Source: a virus
Strand: one strand, 5' to 3'
Virus record (IMG/VR): IMGVR_UViG_3300027974_000038
Location: 1-63,935 of that record
Length of the DNA: 63,935 nucleotides
Shown: piece after piece, positions 1 to 7,007 of the stretch
Position numbering within the stretch: position 1 is the first letter of the stretch
How the letters are laid out: the number at the start of each line of letters is the position of its first letter
Made by a program: the position numbers and the translations under genes
The notes under the pieces: generated by a model
Seen by the model: only the letters and a program-made list of their open reading frames with translations
Databases searched by the model: none
What the model was told of the DNA's origin: nothing

Positions 1-978
1 CGGTATGCGTTGCGTATTGGAGTACATATTGGTTCAGTTTACGTTTATGGCACCAATCTTTTAGGTGACACAGTGAATCTCGCTGCTCGTATAGAAAGTC
101 AAGCCGACTATGGCGGAATCTGTTTGAGCAGTAGTGTATATGAAGTTGTCAAAACTGCTGTCGATGATTTAGTTATTGAAAATCGTGGACTACAAGAATT
201 TAAAAATATAGATAAACCCATTAACATATATGCAGTAAAAATGCCAGGATCAGAGATCAATCCGTCTGTCAAAGTCAAACAGACTGTACGTTATAGTAGG
301 GAAGAATTAATCAAGGGTGTGGTAAATGATCGAGCTGCACAGGGTCGTAGTTTTGCAGAAGCTCAGCATTATAAATTAGATCGTAATTACAGGGCTACAG
401 TACGTATTCTAATGTGGCGTTTAACACGTAAGTGTATGGACAGTATGACTGAGTTATTTGACATGGCTGCAAAGGGGCTAGTGCCGGAAGAGTTACGTGA
501 TCCTTGTGTAGCTGTAATCACTGAATATTGCAAGGGCATAGACAGTGAAAATGCCATGAAGATTAGCAAGTTGTTAGAGGGGCCGTTAGGCGCTCATCGT
601 GCTTATAGTTTGTATTTCTTAACATTGGCAGCAAAGACTAACGTAGAAGCTCTAGTGCGATATTTTGACATAGTCATAGAAGATTCCGCCAGTAGCCTAC
701 GTGAAATTACAGATGCTGTGGAGAGATTAACGGAAGCTGCTCATAGAAAGCACGTACCTGCTATATTAAGATTAGCCCAGCATTATGCCTTAGATGGCAA
801 TAAGCGTGAGCAGTTTAAGTGGTTATGGGTAGCACGTAGTATGCGTGATGAATCAGCACAGGAAGAATTACAAAAACTAGCCAATAGTATTAGCAAGAGT
901 GATTTTAATAATTACAAGTTTGATGCAGAAGCCTTGTTGGACGAGGTCAATTTCAATCGTTCAACCAGTATATATTAA
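1..978 (+). CDS. Class III nucleotidyl (adenylate/guanylate) cyclase, C-terminal part, with helical C-terminal region
   Basis: The reading frame is open at the window edge, so the true start lies outside. The first 50 residues match the end of the class III cyclase catalytic domain: ALRIGVHIGSV, then GDTVNLAARIES with the Asn and Arg that in this family stabilise the transition state, then GGICLSSSVYE. Family role: NTP to cyclic NMP and pyrophosphate. Residues from about 85 onward are mostly alpha-helical with no motif I can name. The last 80 residues (AILRLAQHYALDG, then FKWLWVARS) look like one or two Sel1/TPR-type helical repeats. The gene converges on the small membrane-protein gene, overlapping it by four bases. 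Substrate (ATP, GTP or pyrimidine) cannot be judged because the specificity residues are outside the window. The class call is firm; the biological role in a phage is unknown. Confidence 0.82.
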   Translation, partial: RYALRIGVHIGSVYVYGTNLLGDTVNLAARIESQADYGGICLSSSVYEVVKTAVDDLVIENRGLQEFKNIDKPINIYAVKMPGSEINPSVKVKQTVRYSREELIKGVVNDRAAQGRSFAEAQHYKLDRNYRATVRILMWRLTRKCMDSMTELFDMAAKGLVPEELRDPCVAVITEYCKGIDSENAMKISKLLEGPLGAHRAYSLYFLTLAAKTNVEALVRYFDIVIEDSASSLREITDAVERLTEAAHRKHVPAILRLAQHYALDGNKREQFKWLWVARSMRDESAQEELQKLANSISKSDFNNYKFDAEALLDEVNFNRSTSIY

Positions 979-1292
979 TAGTCCTCTTCTTCGTCGTCTT
1001 CGTTAGGTCCACTGTTAATACGACGATCGGCCAGTATACGTTCCATTTCAATGGTCTTACCACGTAGTTCCATCACAGTAACAACCTTTTGATTTAGGCG
1101 TATGAGGTCGTTGTCCAACAATCTAATACGATCAATCAAGTGTATAATAGTTTCATTAGTTTCTTTAATAACGGGTTTAATTTCTGTGGTAACCCAGTGC
1201 CATACATAATAGATTAGGTATGCCATGCCACCAGCAGCTACCACTGGAAATCCGTATTCGTTGATAAGATCGGTAATAGCACTAGTTTCCAT
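975..1292 (-). CDS. Small membrane protein with N-terminal TM segment and coiled coil (holin-like candidate)
   Basis: This 105-residue protein has one predicted membrane segment (about residues 14-35, starting GFPVVAAGGMAYLIYYVW), then an amphipathic helical stretch with heptad-like spacing (residues 40-80) and a very acidic tail (EDDEEED). The layout resembles the small BhlA/YvrJ-type phage membrane proteins sometimes annotated as holins. Its start codon overlaps the stop of the upstream gene (TAATG), so the two are translationally coupled. The upstream protein shares the GFP motif at the start of the membrane segment, suggesting tandem paralogues. A lysis role is inference from size, topology and a late-type promoter upstream of the pair; no lysis gene homology was seen. 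Confidence 0.6.
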   Translation of the reverse strand: METSAITDLINEYGFPVVAAGGMAYLIYYVWHWVTTEIKPVIKETNETIIHLIDRIRLLDNDLIRLNQKVVTVMELRGKTIEMERILADRRINSGPNEDDEEEDY

Positions 1293-1564
1293 TAGTCTTT
1301 CCTATGATCAATCTGTTCAGCTCTGGCTATGCGTTCATAGTCAGGTTCTAGGCCTAGTGCATGACTAACTTTGACATCAACTCTTGTTAGTTGATTGGTC
1401 ATAACATCCACACGGATTTCTAAATTTTTAATAGTACTACTCATGCTATGGATACTGCTGGTCACGCCATCCAGTATGAATTTCAGTGTAAGGAATACAA
1501 AGTATCCTGCCATTAGGCTAGCAGCAATGGGAAATCCTACATCAGTGATTAATTTAAAATCCAT
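1292..1564 (-). CDS. Small membrane protein, tandem partner of the preceding gene (holin-like candidate)
   Basis: This 90-residue protein begins MDFKLITDVGFPIAASLMAG, giving an N-terminal membrane segment (about residues 8-32), followed by a hydrophilic helix with regular hydrophobic spacing (MSSTIKNLEIRVDVMTNQL) likely to form a coiled coil. It has the same plan and the same GFP motif as its downstream neighbour and is probably a diverged duplicate. A late-promoter-like octamer lies 19 bases upstream of the ATG, so the pair should be expressed with structural and lysis genes rather than with the helicase gene upstream. Function unproven; holin or inner-membrane scaffold are both possible. 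Confidence 0.6.
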   Translation of the reverse strand: MDFKLITDVGFPIAASLMAGYFVFLTLKFILDGVTSSIHSMSSTIKNLEIRVDVMTNQLTRVDVKVSHALGLEPDYERIARAEQIDHRKD

Positions 1565-1583
1565 GGCTTTTCCGTTATATACA

Positions 1584-1591
1584 TATTTAAA
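1584..1591 (-). promoter_or_regulatory. T4-late-type promoter candidate for the small membrane-protein pair
   Basis: Minus-strand TTTAAATA, one mismatch from the T4 late consensus TATAAATA, placed 19 bases before the ATG at 1564 in the 56-base gap after the helicase gene. The same octamer-to-ATG distance recurs at several structural genes in this window. In AT-rich DNA single octamers are weak evidence; the repeated position is what supports it. Confidence 0.5.
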
Positions 1592-1620
1592 TGTACTCGT
1601 GGAAAAGTTAAACTAGTAGA

Positions 1621-3021
1621 TTATTCGTTAAATTTGTTTAGCAGTTGTTTTAGTTTAGTGCTTTCTACTTCGACCTTTCTAGGTGCTGACACACCTTCAG
1701 AAGGTTCATCTCTCTGTGCTGCTGAGCGTTGTTTAATAGTGTTAAGAATATTGCTGCCACTTCTAACATCTACTGGTTCAGCATCCTCATTAAGGTCACT
1801 GATACGTAGACTATCCAAATCAAAAGCCAATTCAATCTTCTGTCCAACTCCACTACTGCTACGAGTTTTCAGCAGTTGTATTTGATATCTGCCATGATCT
1901 CGCATACCTCTGCTAATGTAAATACCAAACACGTTGTCAGCTGTTTGAATCTTACTAATACCACCGCTGATATGGCTGTGGTCAAATTCAACTTCTTCCA
2001 CTGCACCTCTGTTCAACTGCGCCGCTGTAACTAGCACACAGTTCTTTTCTACTGCCAAATTGCGTAGTTCTTCTGACACGTATTTGTCTTTGATAAACAA
2101 ATTTTCAGCACTGATCTTCTTGCTCATGGGCATGAGTAAGTCCAAATAATCTACCAGTAGTACGTCAGTCTTACGTCCAATTTTAATTTCAAATTCCTTC
2201 ATGAAGCTGCGTATATCGTTAACAGTCTTGCCTGCGGGCATGTATTTGATCTGATAATTGCCGCTCTTTTTACCTATTACACGAACCTTCATTTCTACTT
2301 CATCAATCTGTTTGAACACTTCTCTAGTACTGATTCCAGTGCTCATACTGTCTAGTCTTAGCCCCACTAGTTCTTCACTAAGTTCCAATGTCAAGTATAC
2401 TACATTAAGTCCAGCTAGTGCCCAGTTAAGTCCAAGATTGGCCAAGAACAAGCTCTTACCAGCGCCTGAACCACCAGCAAAAATGTTTAGTTCACCTCTG
2501 TTAAATCCACCAAATAGTTTCTGATCTAGACTAGACCAGCCTGTACTGACCTGTCCATTTTTATCCTTAATGCGTAGTAATCTGCTACGTGGATCTTCAA
2601 AGTAGTCAGTGCCTAGATCTTTTTGCAAGCCTATTTGTACTGCTTTCTTAATGAGATCTTCCACTGGTCCATATTCGCCTTGTTCCAGCAAATCAGCACT
2701 GGCCAATATGGCTCTGCCCAAGCTTTTGTGTCTAATAAAAGTTTCAAAGCTGGTCAGTAGCCAGTCATAGTGTTGTTCTTCTAGTTCGCCAACTTCTTTA
2801 ATTTCAATGCCAGTGGCAGCAGTCACTATGTCGTAAGTGGGCATGATGCTATGATTAGTCACATAGTCATGTATAAATTTTGCTGCTGGTTGTAGTTTAC
2901 GATCAAACAGTTCACTGTCAAAAATGCTTTGGCAGCGTACAAAGGTAGCGCTGTCACTCAGCATCATTTCCAAGTATAGTTTCTGTACGTCGTAGCCGTA
3001 TTCTGGATTCTGTGTAGCCAT
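1621..3021 (-). CDS. 41: Replicative DNA helicase, DnaB family (T4 gp41-like)
   Basis: The 466-residue protein has the T4 gp41/DnaB plan. A helical N-terminal region (1-130) is followed by the RecA-type motor with Walker A GGSGAGKS (183-190), the motif YLTLELSEE (about 209-217), Walker B VLLVDYLDLL (287-296) and the AAQLNRG arginine/glutamine-sensor region. The C-terminal tail (from about 415) is charged and probably flexible. It is expected to form a hexamer that unwinds DNA at the fork with the primase encoded two genes upstream. The ATG lies six bases after the -10 box of a good sigma70-type promoter, so the transcript should be leaderless; no Shine-Dalgarno site is seen. Length is close to T4 gp41 (475). 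Confidence 0.93.
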   Translation of the reverse strand: MATQNPEYGYDVQKLYLEMMLSDSATFVRCQSIFDSELFDRKLQPAAKFIHDYVTNHSIMPTYDIVTAATGIEIKEVGELEEQHYDWLLTSFETFIRHKSLGRAILASADLLEQGEYGPVEDLIKKAVQIGLQKDLGTDYFEDPRSRLLRIKDKNGQVSTGWSSLDQKLFGGFNRGELNIFAGGSGAGKSLFLANLGLNWALAGLNVVYLTLELSEELVGLRLDSMSTGISTREVFKQIDEVEMKVRVIGKKSGNYQIKYMPAGKTVNDIRSFMKEFEIKIGRKTDVLLVDYLDLLMPMSKKISAENLFIKDKYVSEELRNLAVEKNCVLVTAAQLNRGAVEEVEFDHSHISGGISKIQTADNVFGIYISRGMRDHGRYQIQLLKTRSSSGVGQKIELAFDLDSLRISDLNEDAEPVDVRSGSNILNTIKQRSAAQRDEPSEGVSAPRKVEVESTKLKQLLNKFNE

Positions 3022-3026
3022 ACTAT

Positions 3027-3055
3027 ATTATAACTTCTTTAAACGTTAATTTCAA
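3027..3055 (-). promoter_or_regulatory. Sigma70-type early promoter for the helicase gene
   Basis: On the minus strand TTGAAA (3050-3055), a 17-base spacer and TATAAT (3027-3032). The predicted transcription start falls on or next to the A of the helicase ATG at 3021, giving a leaderless message. The promoter overlaps the 3' end of the carbamoyltransferase gene, so helicase can be made independently of the upstream operon. Confidence 0.72.
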
Positions 3056-3986
3056 TGTGTTTGACAGGATCCCATTTATAATCCCATACTCTTTGTGTTG
3101 TATGATATAGTACTGCGCCAATGCTGCTACTTGGATCTCCTGGATTTGGCAAGCTCCATCTATACTTAAACAATGGTTCAACTACAGATTTATTAGCCTT
3201 GCTATTCATAGCACATCCTCCCATATAAACTAAACAATCTGTATTAGTAAGTTGTTTTGCTGTGGTCATTACCATTTTAACTTGCTCTTCAAATACCTGT
3301 TGTACTGCGGCTGCCAAATCGCATTGTTCTTCTAATGTTGTTAATTCATTATGTTCCCAACGCAATACTCCTCGATGAAAGTTTGTATTAGAGTTCAATA
3401 CACTAGCATTAAAGTAACTTCTTACATACTGTAAGAATTTAGATGGGCTGCCTCGCTCTGCCATTTGTTGTAGTAAATATTCATCTTTGATCGGAGTTAA
3501 TCCTACAAATTTTGTGAATGCACTGTAGAACAATCCAAGACTATGTGGATAACTTCGACGCCATACCTTTGTCATTTTGCCTTGAGCACATTTCCATATG
3601 GTAGCACATTCAAATTCTCCAATTGCATCTAATACAACTACTGCACAATTATCGAAGGGGCTAGTATAATAGCCTGCGGCAGCGTGGCTACCATGATGTG
3701 GAGTATAAGTCACAGGAACATAATTAAACTGTGTTAGATGGCGTTTAGGCAATACCTGCATGTCCAATGCTGTTGAATATTGGCCAGCATAGAATTGCCT
3801 TGCTTTTTTAAGCCAAGGTCTTTCGTACCAAAAAATACGATTGGGCTGACCATGGGCCAATGCTGAATTATATAGAGTACTATCTATGTAATCCAAAGTA
3901 CTTGTAGTCTGTGACAGTAGTTTTCCCTCTTTAAACACAGCAAGACTACTGCCGTGATTAAGAGCGTTTATGCCCCAGTTAATCAT
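3039..3986 (-). CDS. Carbamoyltransferase, NodU/CmcH/TobZ family, N-terminal (Kae1-like) domain only
   Basis: Family members transfer a carbamoyl group from carbamoyl phosphate to hydroxyls of sugars or antibiotics. Visible are the metal/nucleotide-binding histidines in TPHHGSHAAAGYYTSPFD (H97, H98, H101), the LDAIGE strand (D120), MGGCAMNSKAN (about 254-264) and GDPSSSIGA (about 284-292). At 315 residues it ends after the Kae1-like domain; bacterial relatives are usually about 550-600 residues and carry a C-terminal YrdC-like domain that makes the carbamoyl-adenylate. Either it acts with a host partner or it does a partial reaction. Its start overlaps the stop of a 38-residue protein by ATGA. 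It may belong functionally with the sugar genes further along. Confidence 0.8.
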   Translation of the reverse strand: MINWGINALNHGSSLAVFKEGKLLSQTTSTLDYIDSTLYNSALAHGQPNRIFWYERPWLKKARQFYAGQYSTALDMQVLPKRHLTQFNYVPVTYTPHHGSHAAAGYYTSPFDNCAVVVLDAIGEFECATIWKCAQGKMTKVWRRSYPHSLGLFYSAFTKFVGLTPIKDEYLLQQMAERGSPSKFLQYVRSYFNASVLNSNTNFHRGVLRWEHNELTTLEEQCDLAAAVQQVFEEQVKMVMTTAKQLTNTDCLVYMGGCAMNSKANKSVVEPLFKYRWSLPNPGDPSSSIGAVLYHTTQRVWDYKWDPVKHIEINV

Positions 3987-4099
3987 TTGTAGATAAATGG
4001 ATCACGTTTGCGTAATTCTTCAAGACGACGTTTAAATCGTTGACGTTCTTGCCAACGATGATACGGATACAATATGAAATTTTTAATTTTTTCTAGCAT
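3983..4099 (-). CDS. Small basic protein (38 residues), conserved-looking
   Basis: A short gene missed by length cut-offs. It begins MLEKIKNFILYPYHRWQ and ends RKRDPFIYK, with the middle rich in Arg, Lys and Glu. Its ATG overlaps the end of the primase gene by seven bases and its stop overlaps the carbamoyltransferase ATG (ATGA), so it fills an otherwise unexplained 107-base gap exactly. A hydrophobic N-terminal patch followed by a basic helix suggests a peripheral membrane or nucleic-acid contact. I recall similar short proteins ending RDPFIY in marine T4-like phages, but cannot confirm this here. Function unknown. Confidence 0.7.
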   Translation of the reverse strand: MLEKIKNFILYPYHRWQERQRFKRRLEELRKRDPFIYK

Positions 4100-5052
4100 T
4101 TAAACCACTCCCTAGCTATTAATTTTATTTTAACGTCGTTGGTAATTTCAGCTTGTTTAATCATCAACAACGTGGTCAATTTACCATATGTTCGAACTGC
4201 ATCATTGATATCTTTTATGCCTTCATCCCAGTTAGGCATACTCACTGACCAATTATATTTAACGGCTTCTTCTACTAATTTTTTACCTGCATCGTCTCTA
4301 TCTGGGACTAGAATAATTCTTTTGTTTAACCGTTCAATAATGTATCTTTGTTGACTGTTTATTTCTGATCCCATAATAGAAACTGCATCAATACTTATAG
4401 CATCTAATGGACCTTCACAAACAATTATGCAATTTCTATCAGTTTGATGATCCAAATTAAAAACGTATCCTGGTTGTTGTTCACTCAAGTATTTGGGAGT
4501 GCCTGATCTAATATGTCTAGCAGTATATCCTACAATGCGATTTTGATAGTAAAATGGCACAATCAATCTACTGACAAAAGCAGGTTCAGGACTCCAATAA
4601 AATTTATAATCCTCAAGATATAAGTTTCTACTCAGTAAGTATTCTAATACTGGGATTAAGCTTTCAGGTGGATCATTTATATAGTTTTCAATAGGTTCTG
4701 CGCCTATGGGTAATGATTTGGTCAAAAATGTAGGTGTTAGCTGTTTGGGCGTATATGAGTCTGAATTCTGTTCTCTTAGTGCTTCAATAAAACATTTGGA
4801 AATAATGTCATCAGGTACATGCAGTTGTTGCATGAGTTTGTGTAATTTGGAACTAATTGTTCTACCAGGTTGCCAACTGGCTTTGAAACCGCAGTTAAAG
4901 CAATGATAGCTAATGACTTCATTTTCCATAATAATGCCACCACGTTGCCTATCATCTTGGCAGCAAGGTGCATTGAAACTGATCCAGCCGCTGGGAGTTT
5001 GTTTTCTTTTAGGCGGCAGATAATTGGTGATTATTTCACTGACATAGCTCAT
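4093..5052 (-). CDS. 61: DNA primase (T4 gp61-like)
   Basis: The 319-residue protein has an N-terminal zinc-binding motif (C30/C31 and H50-C51-x2-C54, in APCCQDD and YHCFNCG), a linker, and a TOPRIM catalytic domain. The latter has the CEGPLDAIS motif with Glu near 213, the LVPDRDDAG acidic motif near 249-253, and KDINDAV near 283. It should make RNA primers for lagging-strand synthesis in complex with the helicase encoded downstream. The size is close to T4 gp61 (342). A sigma70-type promoter sits directly upstream so the message probably starts at the ATG. The next small gene overlaps its 3' end by seven bases. Confidence 0.9.
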   Translation of the reverse strand: MSYVSEIITNYLPPKRKQTPSGWISFNAPCCQDDRQRGGIIMENEVISYHCFNCGFKASWQPGRTISSKLHKLMQQLHVPDDIISKCFIEALREQNSDSYTPKQLTPTFLTKSLPIGAEPIENYINDPPESLIPVLEYLLSRNLYLEDYKFYWSPEPAFVSRLIVPFYYQNRIVGYTARHIRSGTPKYLSEQQPGYVFNLDHQTDRNCIIVCEGPLDAISIDAVSIMGSEINSQQRYIIERLNKRIILVPDRDDAGKKLVEEAVKYNWSVSMPNWDEGIKDINDAVRTYGKLTTLLMIKQAEITNDVKIKLIAREWFKC

Positions 5053-5057
5053 GCTAT

Positions 5058-5086
5058 ATTTTACACACTTAGTATAGCGTAGTCAA
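5058..5086 (-). promoter_or_regulatory. Sigma70-type early promoter for the primase gene
   Basis: On the minus strand TTGACT (5081-5086), a 17-base spacer and TAAAAT (5058-5063). The -10 box ends six bases before the primase ATG at 5052, the same geometry as the helicase promoter, so a leaderless transcript is predicted. It lies within the last codons of the structural protein gene 5061-5885, separating an early gene from a late one. Confidence 0.72.
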
Positions 5087-5885
5087 CTTTTCCGGTGGTA
5101 TTAGTGTATTTTAATCTAAGATAAGTAACTTCGGTTACGTCTATGTTATCAAATATTACGGGAGTATTTCTTGCTTGTGTAAATGTTTGAGTTTGAATTG
5201 GATCTTTCAAAAATGATTCGTGGCTAAAAGTTTCAGTTTGCGTTGACTGTATACTAATTGTACCTATAAAGTCTGTGACATATGCTGTGACTTTTAAAGT
5301 AGTGGTCGGTACAGCTTCATAAAATCTCACAGGCATGGAGTCGCTATAGTAGGTAATAATGTGGTTTTGATTTGTTTGGTAGTTGGTTTCTTGTTTAAAG
5401 TTATCGTAGCGTTTGTTTAGACTGGGTTTGGCATTCAAGCCATTAAGTAAGTCAATAGTACCTCTGGCTCCATATTTGCTGTCGCCATAGAGTATTTCCA
5501 GTGTGGCATCCTCATTGTGCATATAAACAATAAAGCTAAAAGATTGAGGAATCAGATTTTCTAAATCAGTGCTCATTATGTTTATTCTTGCTAGTCCTTT
5601 GCTGGTTTGACTGCTATCATCTTCCAAATTAGTAGCAAGGTATCTATTAACTTCGTTATTAGCTTGATCAAAAATAACCATATAAATCTGTTTGCCCAAT
5701 AGACTAATACGTTTTTGATCATTATTTTTAACGTCTACTTCCAAGACATTATCAATGCCTTTATAAATTTTTATTGTACGTTGATACACGATACGCCACT
5801 CCACTTGGTCATTGTTAGATTCTTCATCCAAATTGGTGAGTAACTGGATTCGATTTGGATATAAATAACTTGATATTTTTTGCAT
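5061..5885 (-). CDS. Putative virion structural protein (baseplate or fibre associated, beta-rich)
   Basis: This 274-residue protein is predicted to be mostly beta strands. Residues 35-80 (RTIKIYKGIDNVLEVDVKNN, then ISLLGKQIYMVIFD) resemble the N-terminal Ig-like domain of BppU-type baseplate upper proteins. The C-terminal part (DVTEVTYLRLKYTNTTG) looks like a second beta domain. It has a Shine-Dalgarno site (AGGTG) and a late-promoter-like octamer 15 bases upstream, unlike the early genes around it. It sits alone among replication genes, so it was probably inserted or has been kept separate from the main tail block. The exact role is not established. Confidence 0.6.
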   Translation of the reverse strand: MQKISSYLYPNRIQLLTNLDEESNNDQVEWRIVYQRTIKIYKGIDNVLEVDVKNNDQKRISLLGKQIYMVIFDQANNEVNRYLATNLEDDSSQTSKGLARINIMSTDLENLIPQSFSFIVYMHNEDATLEILYGDSKYGARGTIDLLNGLNAKPSLNKRYDNFKQETNYQTNQNHIITYYSDSMPVRFYEAVPTTTLKVTAYVTDFIGTISIQSTQTETFSHESFLKDPIQTQTFTQARNTPVIFDNIDVTEVTYLRLKYTNTTGKVDYAILSV

Positions 5886-5900
5886 AGTATCACCTAATAT

Positions 5901-5908
5901 TATTTATG
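5901..5908 (-). promoter_or_regulatory. T4-late-type promoter candidate for the structural gene 5061-5885
   Basis: Minus-strand CATAAATA, one mismatch from TATAAATA, 15 bases before the ATG at 5885, with the Shine-Dalgarno AGGTG in between. It overlaps the first codon of the divergent plus-strand gene, so late transcription from here would run away from that gene. Confidence 0.5.
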
Positions 5909-6283
5909 ACAATAAAACTCAAGGATGTAGCCCAAGAAAATTTTCCATTTATCAGTGTTATCAATTACGGTGACAATGAATATGTGGGTATCATTATCAA
6001 TCAAGATCAGCATGTGACCAGTTTCTACGACATCAATGCCATACATAATGTTGACGATAAAAACCAGTTCCTACTCATGGGAGAAACATGGTGGTGGGAA
6101 AGCAATAGACAAATACCCATAAATATATTTCTCAAAACAGAAATAGAGCAATTCAAATATTGTATTAAGACATTCAATAGTAAGGGTGTTAGAATAGTTC
6201 TAGGACCCACAGTAAACGTCTTAAATCTCAGCTATAAACGACCCAAACGTAAGAGTGTAGAATTAGTTAGACGAGTAGATTAA
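5906..6283 (+). CDS. Hypothetical protein (125 residues)
   Basis: No function recognised. The protein begins MTIKLKDVAQENFPFISVIN, has an alternating hydrophobic pattern in its first half (YVGIIINQDQHVTSFYDI), a Trp-rich patch GETWWWES and a basic C-terminus (YKRPKRKSVELVRRV). It is plus-strand between two minus-strand operons, divergent from the structural gene (20-base gap) and convergent with the polymerase-like gene (four-base overlap). No clear Shine-Dalgarno site precedes the ATG. The basic tail could contact nucleic acid, but this is only a guess. Confidence 0.6.
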   Translation: MTIKLKDVAQENFPFISVINYGDNEYVGIIINQDQHVTSFYDINAIHNVDDKNQFLLMGETWWWESNRQIPINIFLKTEIEQFKYCIKTFNSKGVRIVLGPTVNVLNLSYKRPKRKSVELVRRVD

Positions 6284-6843
6284 CCATAGTCGTAGCTAAC
6301 GCTTTCACAGATTAAATTCATCTGCACTACCACAGCCATAGCATAGGCAATGGCATGTGCTTTCTTAAAATAATATTCGTTGTTGTCAGGTTTCGTCCAA
6401 ACTTGACTCATGATCTCCGTCCATGATTTCCCAATCAAATGTTTCTTTGCTGGGCGGATCATAGCTAGGACGGCAGCTAATTGTTCCAAAGAAGTTGGGC
6501 AATTCATCTTCAAAATTGAACTGTGGCCATTCAAATGAAATAGTAGATCCACAAATTCTTGTTGTTCGAGTAGGTCCCATAGTGGTTCAGTCTCCATTAA
6601 AGTTTTAAGATGTAGTTCATCTCTAATGTCTTTATAAACATTGAGATTTAAAAAATCAATTTTAAAATATCCTCTATTTTCCGCTGTTTTATAATCTATA
6701 CTGGCAATATTATTTACTGGATCATGTGGTATATGTTGTGCGTATATGCCTGTATTATGATGTGCGTGATCTCTTCTTGCTCTAATATGTGGTATAATAT
6801 TTAATATTTTTTCTCTATTTGCAAAGTCTATATCAATGTCCAT
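6280..6843 (-). CDS. Mini protein resembling the catalytic core of C-family DNA polymerase (DNA pol III alpha)
   Basis: The 187-residue protein matches scattered signature blocks of bacterial Pol III alpha in the same order. MDIDIDFANR parallels PDFDVDFC (two catalytic Asp). HNTGIYAQHIP parallels KHAGGVVIAP. GYFKIDFLNL parallels GLVKFDFLGL (third catalytic Asp, here D63). SLEQLAAVLAMIRPAKK parallels FEDMIALVALFRPGPL, and YYFKKAHAIAYAM parallels GFNKSHSAAYAL. Long stretches between the blocks are missing, as are the PHP, beta-binding and OB parts, so it is far smaller than the 1,160-residue enzyme. All three catalytic aspartates seem present. Its ATG overlaps the stop of a 54-residue gene (TAATG). 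Polymerase activity is not proven; it could be a decoy or regulator. Confidence 0.72.
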   Translation of the reverse strand: MDIDIDFANREKILNIIPHIRARRDHAHHNTGIYAQHIPHDPVNNIASIDYKTAENRGYFKIDFLNLNVYKDIRDELHLKTLMETEPLWDLLEQQEFVDLLFHLNGHSSILKMNCPTSLEQLAAVLAMIRPAKKHLIGKSWTEIMSQVWTKPDNNEYYFKKAHAIAYAMAVVVQMNLICESVSYDYG

Positions 6844-7007
6844 TAATGCGCTACCTCGCTATTGAAGAAAATTAATCTAGCATGTTTATGTAAGAATTCA
6901 CAATATTTTTCTGCGTCCTCTAGGGTGTCAAATCCTTTTAATGCAACATGAACGGATTTTTCATCCTCATCAATTTCAAAACTTATTTCTAATTTAGTAT
7001 AGTTCAT
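6843..7007 (-). CDS. Small acidic hypothetical protein (54 residues)
   Basis: A short gene filling the gap between the zinc-finger protein gene and the polymerase-like gene. It begins MNYTKLEISFEIDEDEKSVH and continues VALKGFDTLEDAEKYCEFL, suggesting two beta strands then a helix, a compact alpha/beta fold. It overlaps the upstream stop by ATGA and the downstream start by TAATG, so it is embedded in the operon by coupling on both sides, which is strong evidence that it is real. No function recognised. Confidence 0.75.
   Translation of the reverse strand: MNYTKLEISFEIDEDEKSVHVALKGFDTLEDAEKYCEFLHKHARLIFFNSEVAH

Noticed and set aside
3061-3082. Plus-strand TTGACA followed by TATAAT
   Set aside because: The spacer is only 10 bases and the region is inside the carbamoyltransferase gene on the other strand; no plus-strand gene follows.
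6280-6283. Rho-independent terminators at convergent gene ends (978, 6283, 13215)
   Set aside because: The coding ends overlap at each place and no GC-rich stem with a T run was visible.
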